64,000 nucleotides of DNA, taken from the NCBI GenBank assembly GCA_027487735.1, contig JAIYDA010000060.1, positions 1 through 64,000 on the forward strand, in the 5' to 3' direction. How positions within the stretch are numbered: the stretch's first letter is position 1; each line of letters opens with the position of its first letter. Shown here piece by piece: positions 36,062-42,650 of the stretch. Under the pieces are notes generated by a model. It was given only the letters and a program-made list of their open reading frames with translations, searched no databases and had not been told where the DNA came from. Origin of the DNA: Planctomycetaceae bacterium (lineage in GTDB: Bacteria > Planctomycetota > Phycisphaerae > Phycisphaerales > UBA1924). A program made the position numbers and the translations under genes.

Positions 36062-39000
36062 TCACCGAAAATCCCTCGACCCCCGCCTCACTTCTCCCAG
36101 CATCGCATCGATGCTCCGCAGCCTCCGCACCACCACGTGCACCACCTCGCCCTCGCGCTGCACGCTCCCCTCCACCAGCAGCGCAGCACTCAGCCGCGCA
36201 TCGCTCTTAAACCGCTCATACACCTTGGGCCACACCACCAGGTTCGCAATCCCCGCCTCATCCTCCAGCGTGATGAACAGCACGCCGCTCGCCGTGCTCG
36301 GTCTCTGCCGCACCAGCACAAGCCCCGCCACCCGCACGCGCGCCCCATGGGGCGATCGCTTGCCATCGCGCAGCGCACTCGTGAGCACCGCGCCCTTGCT
36401 GCGCAGCTTTGCCCGCGCCGCTCGCATCGGGTGCCCCTTCATCGAGAGCCCCATCGCCGCATAATCGTGCAGCACGCCCGCCGCCACAGGCACGCAGGGC
36501 AACGCATCGCCGATCGCCATCACCTCAGCCGCCGCCGCGCGCCCCTCGCACTCTGCGCCATCAAACAAAGGCAGCTCCCCCTCGCGCATCGCCCGCACCT
36601 GCCACAGCGCATCCTGCCGAGCAATCCCCAAGCTCCCAAACGCATCCGCCTTCGCCAGCAGCCGCATCGTGCGCACGCTCACGCCGCTCGCCCGCCACAG
36701 CGCAAGCAGCGCCCGCTGCGCCCCCACCTGCGCAAGCTGCTCCCGCCGCTCCCGCGCCACCCGCGCAATCGCCTCGGCCTCCTCCCGCCGCAAGCCCTTC
36801 ACCAATCGCAGGCCCAAGCGCAGACACGGGCAAGAAGAGGTGTCAAGGTGTCGAGGTGTCGAGGTGTCAAGGGAAAACACCTCGCGCCCGCACCCGCCCT
36901 CTTCCCTCGACACCTCGACACCTTGACACCTCGACACCTCTTCTACTTCACAGTCCCACCCACTCCCACACACATCCACCCCCAGCACCACCACGCCATG
37001 CTCCTGCGCATCGCGAACGATCTGCGCGGGCGCATAAAACCCCATGGGCTGGCTGTTGATGAGCGCCGCCGCAAACGCCGCAGGATGATGCTGCTTCAGC
37101 CACGCGCTCGCATACACAAGCAGCGCAAAGCTCGCCGCATGACTCTCCGGAAACCCATACTCGCTAAACCCCTTGATCTGCTCAAAGCACCGCTCCGCAA
37201 ACTCCGCCGGATAGCCGTTGCGCACCATCCCTTCCATCAGCTTCTGCCCATACCGATAGATCAAATCCCCCTTGCGCTTCCACGATGCCATCGCCCGCCG
37301 CAGCCCATCCGCCTGATCGGGCGTAAACCCCGCCGCCACGATCGCTAGCCGCATCGCCTGCTCCTGAAACAACGGCACACCCAGCGTCCGCTCCAGCACC
37401 TCGCGCACCGCCTCACTCGGATACGTAATCTCCTCCAGCCCGCTCCGCCGCCGCAAATACGGATGCACCATCCCGCCCTGAATAGGCCCAGGCCGCACGA
37501 TCGCCACCTCGATCACCAAATCATAAAAACACCGAGGCCGCAGCCGAGGCAGCATGCTCATCTGCGCCCGACTCTCAATCTGAAAAACCCCGATGGTGTC
37601 CGCCGCGCAGATCATGTCGTACGTCGCCGCATCTTCCCAAGGAATGTCGGAGAGGCGACGGAGAGAACGAGCAAGGGATGAAGGGATGGAGGGAAGAAGG
37701 GATGAAGTGAGCGCGTGTGCTACTTCACCTTGCGTCGGGCTTCGAGCTTCCGCGTGAGCGAAAACAGCATCTTCTCGATCTCCACGACCTGCGACTGCGC
37801 AAGAACAACAAGCTCCTCCTTCAGCATCATGCCTTTCAGTTCGAGCGCGATCTCCATCTGCGTCGCAAGCTCCGCGAGCGAGCCGCTCGCAATCCGCAGA
37901 CTGCGAAGATACTCGGGCGTGGTCCGCCTCGCATACCCCTCCGCGATGTTCGATGGCACCGAGACCGCGGCACGCCGCATCTGGTCGCGCAGCCCGAACG
38001 TCTCGCTCCGTGGCATCGCCTCCGTCATGCGGTACACATTGACCGCCAACTGCCTGCCCCGCTGCCACACCACAAGATCCCGAAACGTGTTGATCGACGC
38101 CATACCAATCTCCTTCATTTTGCTCACGACCCAGCTCACCATATCCCCCCTGCCTCCGTCCCTTCTTCCCTTCTTCACTCCATCCCTCCATCCCTCCATC
38201 CCTCCATCCCTTCTCCCCCCCCACCATCCTCATCGCCTTCCCCACACACGTCAGCATCCCCAGCCCCAGCACATCAACCTTCAGCATCCCCATCGCGTCG
38301 ATGTCGTCCTTGTCCCACTCAATCACCGTGCGATCCTCCATCGCCGCGTTCTCAATCGGCACCAGCGTGTGCAAAGGCTCACGCGTGATGACAAACCCGC
38401 CCACGTGCTGCGACAGATGCCGCGGAAAGCCCACCAGCTGCCGCGCGAGCCCCAGCACGCGCGCCGTCAGTCCGTCCTCGCCGCTCTGTGCATACTGCTT
38501 GTGCCCCTGCGTCCGCACCGCTTCCATGTCCACGTTCTCGCCCCAGTAGTCCATGCTTTTCGCCAGCGCGCCGATCGCATCCTGCGACAGCCCCATCACC
38601 TTCCCCACTTCCCGCACCGCGCTGCGGCCGCGATATGTGATCACCTCCGCCGTCAGCGCGGCATGCTCTCTCCCATACCTCGCGTAGATGTACTGGATCA
38701 CCTCCTCGCGCCGCTCGTGTTCAAAGTCGATGTCGATGTCGGGCGGCTCGCGCCGCTCTCTGCTCACAAACCGCTCAAATAAAAGCGAGAACTTCGCCGG
38801 ATCCACCTCCGTGATGCCCAGCACAAAGCACACCGCCGAGTTTGCCGCACCGCCTCGCCCCTGGCACAGAATGCCGCGGGAGCGTGCAAACCGCACGATG
38901 TCCTCGCACGTGAGGAAGTACGCCTCATACCCCAGCTCCGCGATCATCCCAAGCTCATACTCCACCTGCTCGCGCACTTTCTGAGGCGCATGCGCGCCAT

Positions 39001-40000
39001 ACCGCTGCGCCATGCCCCGCATCGCCCGCTCGCGCAGCACGCTCGTTGCGCTCTGCCCGGGCCCGCACTCCGACGGATACTCATACCGCAGCTCTGCCAG
39101 GCAAAACGCACTCGCACGCGTAGCGATCTCCATGCTCGCAGCAATCGCCCCGCGTGCCGCCCGCTCCGTCATGCCACCAAGCGACGTCAGCAGCCCCAGC
39201 ATCTCGCGCCCGCTGCGCAGGCACCGCTCCGCGTTCTTTTGCAAGCGGTTGCCCGCCTCGCGCAGCGTGCACCCATGGCGAATGCACGTCAGCACGTCCT
39301 GCAAGGGCCTGCGCGATGAGTCGTGATACAGCACATCGTTATGCGCCGCAAGCCCAACGCCCACCTCGCGCGCCAGCCTCGCCATCTGCTCGCATCGCAC
39401 GCCATCGTGCTGATCGTGCGACACCGACACGCCCACCCACACATCCCGCGTGCGCGCAGCAAGCCCCGCGAGCAGCTGCACATACTCCTCGTCCACCACG
39501 AGAGGCGGCAGCGCAACCACCAGCAAGCCCTCGATGTGCTCGCCCAGGTCGTGCGCATCCAGCCAGCACTGCCCCTTCGGCGCTCGCCGCTTGCCGATGG
39601 TCAACAGCCCCGACAACCTCGCGTACGAAGCCCTGCTGCTCGCAAAGCAGAGAAATGCCCTCGCCTCACGCGCCTTGCCATCGCACCCGCGCAGCTCGAC
39701 TCTGCTGCCCACCGCCAACGGCAGCCCAAGGGCCCGCGCCGCAACGTGCGAGCGCACGATGCCCGCGAGCGTGTTCGTGTCGGCTACTGCGCACGCCGCG
39801 TGCCCCAGCGCGTGCGCCCGCTGCACAAACTCTTCGGGGTGGCTCGCGCCAGTAAGAAACGTGCTATTGCTCCGCACGCACAGCTCGCAGTATGCGATCG
39901 CATCATCCGCGCTGGTCGCGGGCGTTTGCACGCTCGCATCGCGCCATGCATCGTCCTTGCCCGGGTGAGGCCGCAACTTGGGAAACTCGTTGTACGACAT
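36062..40000 (-). CDS. dnaE2: Error-prone DNA polymerase DnaE2 (C-family), interrupted in-frame by two repeat elements
   Basis: PHP N-term; GRGGAANSAVCFVLGITEVDP; PDIDIDFEHERREEVIQYIY; DKDDIDAMGMLKVDVLGLGML; GVFQIESRAQMSMLPRLRPRCFYDLVIEVAIVRPGPIQGGMVHPYLRRR. Third gene after imuA and imuB. Confidence 0.93.
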   Translation of the reverse strand: MSYNEFPKLRPHPGKDDAWRDASVQTPATSADDAIAYCELCVRSNSTFLTGASHPEEFVQRAHALGHAACAVADTNTLAGIVRSHVAARALGLPLAVGSRVELRGCDGKAREARAFLCFASSRASYARLSGLLTIGKRRAPKGQCWLDAHDLGEHIEGLLVVALPPLVVDEEYVQLLAGLAARTRDVWVGVSVSHDQHDGVRCEQMARLAREVGVGLAAHNDVLYHDSSRRPLQDVLTCIRHGCTLREAGNRLQKNAERCLRSGREMLGLLTSLGGMTERAARGAIAASMEIATRASAFCLAELRYEYPSECGPGQSATSVLRERAMRGMAQRYGAHAPQKVREQVEYELGMIAELGYEAYFLTCEDIVRFARSRGILCQGRGGAANSAVCFVLGITEVDPAKFSLLFERFVSRERREPPDIDIDFEHERREEVIQYIYARYGREHAALTAEVITYRGRSAVREVGKVMGLSQDAIGALAKSMDYWGENVDMEAVRTQGHKQYAQSGEDGLTARVLGLARQLVGFPRHLSQHVGGFVITREPLHTLVPIENAAMEDRTVIEWDKDDIDAMGMLKVDVLGLGMLTCVGKAMRMVGGEKGWRDGGMEGWSEEGKKGRRQGGYGELGREQNEGDWYGVDQHVSGSCGVAAGQAVGGQCVPHDGGDATERDVRAARPDAACRGLGAIEHRGGVCEADHARVSSQSADCERLARGACDADGDRARTERHDAEGGACCSCAVAGRGDREDAVFAHAEARSPTQGEVAHALTSSLLPSIPSSLARSLRRLSDIPWEDAATYDMICAADTIGVFQIESRAQMSMLPRLRPRCFYDLVIEVAIVRPGPIQGGMVHPYLRRRSGLEEITYPSEAVREVLERTLGVPLFQEQAMRLAIVAAGFTPDQADGLRRAMASWKRKGDLIYRYGQKLMEGMVRNGYPAEFAERCFEQIKGFSEYGFPESHAASFALLVYASAWLKQHHPAAFAAALINSQPMGFYAPAQIVRDAQEHGVVVLGVDVCGSGWDCEVEEVSRCQGVEVSREEGGCGREVFSLDTSTPRHLDTSSCPCLRLGLRLVKGLRREEAEAIARVARERREQLAQVGAQRALLALWRASGVSVRTMRLLAKADAFGSLGIARQDALWQVRAMREGELPLFDGAECEGRAAAAEVMAIGDALPCVPVAAGVLHDYAAMGLSMKGHPMRAARAKLRSKGAVLTSALRDGKRSPHGARVRVAGLVLVRQRPSTASGVLFITLEDEAGIANLVVWPKVYERFKSDARLSAALLVEGSVQREGEVVHVVVRRLRSIDAMLGEVRRGSRDFR
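36833..36944 (-). repeat. 112-bp hairpin element of inverted octamer arrays (GTGTCGAG/GTGTCAAG), embedded in dnaE2
   Basis: Arms of about 43 bp (agaagaggtgtcgaggtgtcaaggtgtcgaggtgtcgagggaa vs ttcccttgacacctcgacacctcgacaccttgacacctcttct) with a loop of about 26 nt; dnaE2 frame stays open. Confidence 0.9.
37673..38212 (-). mobile_element. 540-bp IVS-like insertion in dnaE2: inverted GGGATGGA octamer arrays flanking an S23 four-helix-bundle gene
   Basis: 38-bp inverted repeats (38175-38212 and 37673-37710; 3 G.U and 1 U.U on the dnaE2-sense strand); conserved DnaE2 sequence on both sides; non-DnaE2 peptide in between. Confidence 0.85.
37720..38118 (-). CDS. S23/IVP-type four-helix-bundle protein nested in dnaE2 in another frame
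   Basis: MASINTFRDLVVWQRGRQLAVNVYRMTEAMPRSETFGLRDQMRRAAVSVPSNIAEGYARRTTPEYLRSLRIASGSLAELATQMEIAL: hallmark S23 family pattern. Confidence 0.92.
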   Translation of the reverse strand: MKEIGMASINTFRDLVVWQRGRQLAVNVYRMTEAMPRSETFGLRDQMRRAAVSVPSNIAEGYARRTTPEYLRSLRIASGSLAELATQMEIALELKGMMLKEELVVLAQSQVVEIEKMLFSLTRKLEARRKVK

Positions 40001-40048
40001 ACTGCCCCCATGCCGGCAAACCACTCGCAATCAGCACGCACAACCGCT

Positions 40049-41644
40049 CTACCACGCCCCCACCACGCTCCACTCGCCATCCTCTCCCAGCCTGCGTCGC
40101 AGCCACAGCCAGCGGGCGTGCTCATCGCGCACGATGTAGTAATCGCAGTCGTCGCAGCGCACGTGCCGCTGCGCATTCCACCATGCACCGCCAACGCGCT
40201 CGGGCCCCATGCAGCGATCTACCAGCACGCTCTGCCCCATCCACCGCACCTGCTGCACCGCGCCCTGGGGCGAGAGCGCAAGCACGTGCGCAGGCACATC
40301 GAGCATGACCGCAGGCCTGCGGAGCACGCAGGGCTGCGCAGCCACTGCCGCTTTCCGCAAGGGTTCGATTCGCGCGGGCTCGTGCTGCACGCTCAAAAAG
40401 CTCGCGGGCTGCTGCGCCCCGCCCGCATCATCCACATGGTGCCCCTGCGCTACCCGCGCCAGCAGCACGCGCTGGGCCCCAAGCCTCGCCGCGAGTGTGT
40501 CGAGCAGGGCGTGCTCGCTCTGGGCCCGCTGCATGCCAGCGCCAGCCAGCATCGCCTGCTGCGGACGCACCCGAGCCGTCGCGCGGGCCAGCACCACAAC
40601 GTGCTCAACGCCATGCCCCAGGTTCAGCCCCTCGCAGCGGGGCGAGAGCAGGCTCCACACGTGCCCATCGTCGCTGGTTGGTGCGCTCAGCCCCAGCATC
40701 AGCAGCACAGGTGGCATGTCGCTGCGCTGCCAGCACACCTCCAGCTCACGCACGCCCCGCCCGCGCTCGCGCAGGCTCGCGCATAGCTCGCGCAGCGCAT
40801 CCTGCGTCAGTTGCATCAGCGCGCTGATGTCGCTGCAAGGCCCCGCGAGCGCACGCTCTGCTTTGGCCCTGGCGCGAGGGTGCATGGGCTGCATGTCGTC
40901 CTGCGCCCAGGGCTCGCCCAGGCACGCGTCGAGCGCTCGCACAAACCCGCCCCCAAACCGCGCAGCGAGCGACGCGCGAGGCAGCGCGAGCACCTGCCCG
41001 ATGGTCCGCACGTGCACCTCCTCCAGTGCCTCCAGCGTGGCAGCGTCTGTTCCGATCGCTGCCACAGGCAGCCCGCGCAGCACCTCGAGGGCGCTCGCAC
41101 GATCGCGCACGCGCGTGGCGCGCGATGGGCCAAACTGCGCAATCGCACGCGCGCACGCGTATCCCGGCGCGATCGCCGCTCTCGCATCGATGCCGCGCTG
41201 CGACAGATCGCGCAGCACCCGCAGCAGCAATGCGTCCTCGCCCCCGTGCAGGTGCGCACACCCCGCGATGTTGAGCACTAGCCCAGCGGGCTGAATGCCC
41301 GCGTCGATGCCCACCAGGGGTGAGTATCGCGCAAGGCACATCCGCGCGAGCGTGTGGAGCAGGCGCTCGTCTCGCCGCTCGTCGTGCATCGCAAACACCG
41401 TGTGAGGTGGCAGCACCGCCCTTGCATCCGCCGCGTGCATGCCCGGGCGCACGCCCGCGCGCAGCGCGTGCACGCAGCACGCGCTCACAACTTGCTTTGG
41501 GCCCTGCGTGCGCACCAGCACCAAAGGCGAGCCTGCTTTACTGGCCTTCGTGCTGCGAGCCTGCGAAGATTTGCGCTGCGAGGCATCCGCACTACCCAGC
41601 TTGCAATGGGCGTGGATCGCGAGCAGGGGGAGATAGATCGCCAT
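40049..41644 (-). CDS. imuB: ImuB-like Y-family DNA polymerase-related protein
   Basis: MAIYLPLLAIH; VRPGMHAADARAVLP; ARYSPLVGIDAGIQPAGLVLNIAGCAHLHGGEDALL; between imuA and dnaE2. Confidence 0.88.
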   Translation of the reverse strand: MAIYLPLLAIHAHCKLGSADASQRKSSQARSTKASKAGSPLVLVRTQGPKQVVSACCVHALRAGVRPGMHAADARAVLPPHTVFAMHDERRDERLLHTLARMCLARYSPLVGIDAGIQPAGLVLNIAGCAHLHGGEDALLLRVLRDLSQRGIDARAAIAPGYACARAIAQFGPSRATRVRDRASALEVLRGLPVAAIGTDAATLEALEEVHVRTIGQVLALPRASLAARFGGGFVRALDACLGEPWAQDDMQPMHPRARAKAERALAGPCSDISALMQLTQDALRELCASLRERGRGVRELEVCWQRSDMPPVLLMLGLSAPTSDDGHVWSLLSPRCEGLNLGHGVEHVVVLARATARVRPQQAMLAGAGMQRAQSEHALLDTLAARLGAQRVLLARVAQGHHVDDAGGAQQPASFLSVQHEPARIEPLRKAAVAAQPCVLRRPAVMLDVPAHVLALSPQGAVQQVRWMGQSVLVDRCMGPERVGGAWWNAQRHVRCDDCDYYIVRDEHARWLWLRRRLGEDGEWSVVGAW

Positions 41645-42488
41645 CGCCCGCACGCCGATCTTCATGCCGGTCGTGACGCCGGTCTTGGTGTTGGTCGTCA
41701 CGCCCAAGGGCTTTGCAGACGAGCCTGCCCGTTGTCTCGTCGCTCTCGATGATGCCATGCCTCACCTCCGTTTGTCGCTGAGTCTCTCCCAGCATCGCTC
41801 CGCTTCCTTTGCAGCGCAGCATGCGCACGTGCCACGCGGGCGTGTCGCTGGCTGCGTTGCTCACGAGCCAGCGGGTGCTGGCTGCCGAGGGGTGGTGCTC
41901 TTCCCACGCGGGCCTTGCGAGCACGCAGAGCGCGGGCCCGCCCTGGGCTGCGAGCTGCAACCTTCGAGAGAGCACAAACCCCAGCCCGCTCGCATCGCCC
42001 ATCACCGCGCACGCCGCGCCGCTGCGGAGTGCAACGTCGAGCGCCCAGGCCCGCTCGTCGGCACTTGCCGCTTCGACATACACGCTTGCGGACAGCAGCG
42101 CGCGGGTGCGTGGATGGGCATGCAGCGCCAGGGGGCTGGGCCAGCAGTCGCGACCGATCCAGAGAACCAGCCCCCCCGCCTGCCCTCCAACCGGACCAGA
42201 TTTCTCACTGCCCTCCTGCACGCAGCAAGCCAGGTGGATCATGAGCGACACGGGCGCGAGCCAGGGCCTCGCGCGCGCCGCGCCGCCAGCGGGCTGCACG
42301 CCCAGCAGCTCGTGCACGGCTCCACATGCCAGCCCGCCGGAAAGGGCATCGAACATGGGCAGGCCAGTCGCGATGCCTTGGACACCGCTGGCACGCTGCC
42401 AGGCACCCTGGGCTGCTCGCGCTGGGGGCCCGCAGGCTGCCAGTTGCTGTCTGAGTTGGTCGAGGGCGAGCCTCGCGTCCGTTCGCAT
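41592..42488 (-). CDS. imuA: ImuA-like (RecA/SulA-related) mutasome protein
   Basis: IATGLPMFDALSGGLACGAVHELLG; VLWIGRDCWPSPLALHA; WALDVALRSGAACAVMGDASGLGFVLSRRLQLAAQGG; precedes imuB. Confidence 0.85.
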   Translation of the reverse strand: MRTDARLALDQLRQQLAACGPPARAAQGAWQRASGVQGIATGLPMFDALSGGLACGAVHELLGVQPAGGAARARPWLAPVSLMIHLACCVQEGSEKSGPVGGQAGGLVLWIGRDCWPSPLALHAHPRTRALLSASVYVEAASADERAWALDVALRSGAACAVMGDASGLGFVLSRRLQLAAQGGPALCVLARPAWEEHHPSAASTRWLVSNAASDTPAWHVRMLRCKGSGAMLGETQRQTEVRHGIIESDETTGRLVCKALGRDDQHQDRRHDRHEDRRAGDGDLSPPARDPRPLQAG

Positions 42489-42490
42489 AT

Positions 42491-42523
42491 TGATAGGGTA
42501 TATATCCAAACAGATTCCTATCA
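42491..42523 (-). promoter_or_regulatory. Candidate promoter/operator of imuA: inverted repeat TGATAGG-N19-CCTATCA
   Basis: Perfect 7-bp arms ending 2 bp before the imuA ATG; minus strand also shows TTGATA ... TATACC-like promoter elements. Confidence 0.45.
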
Positions 42524-42650
42524 AGCGGCAGAAGAAGAAAACCATCGCATGACCGCTTTTCTGCGCGCGCTCGCGTCCGCTGCTGCTTCCCGCGCTCGTT
42601 GCGCGGGGTTGCTGCTTGCGGCTTGCACGCCCCCCTATCCTCGCTCCCCT

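Noticed and set aside
36833-36944. CRISPR array or rho-independent terminator
   Set aside because: Repeat units are 8 bp without spacers and the two arms are inverted; it lies mid-gene without a T-tract, so neither CRISPR nor a normal terminator fits.
37673-38212. Intein or group I/II intron in dnaE2
   Set aside because: No intein N/C-terminal splicing motifs (no Cys/Ser start block with HN-Cys/Ser end), no homing endonuclease, no RT and no intron core; the only protein is S23-type.
37673-38212. Diversity-generating retroelement (Avd relative)
   Set aside because: Only an S23-like protein is present; no reverse transcriptase or TR/VR repeats were seen.
36137-38782. Plus-strand ORFs opposite dnaE2 (36137-37348, 37715-38782 and others)
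   Set aside because: Shadow frames opposite dnaE2/S23; no motifs.
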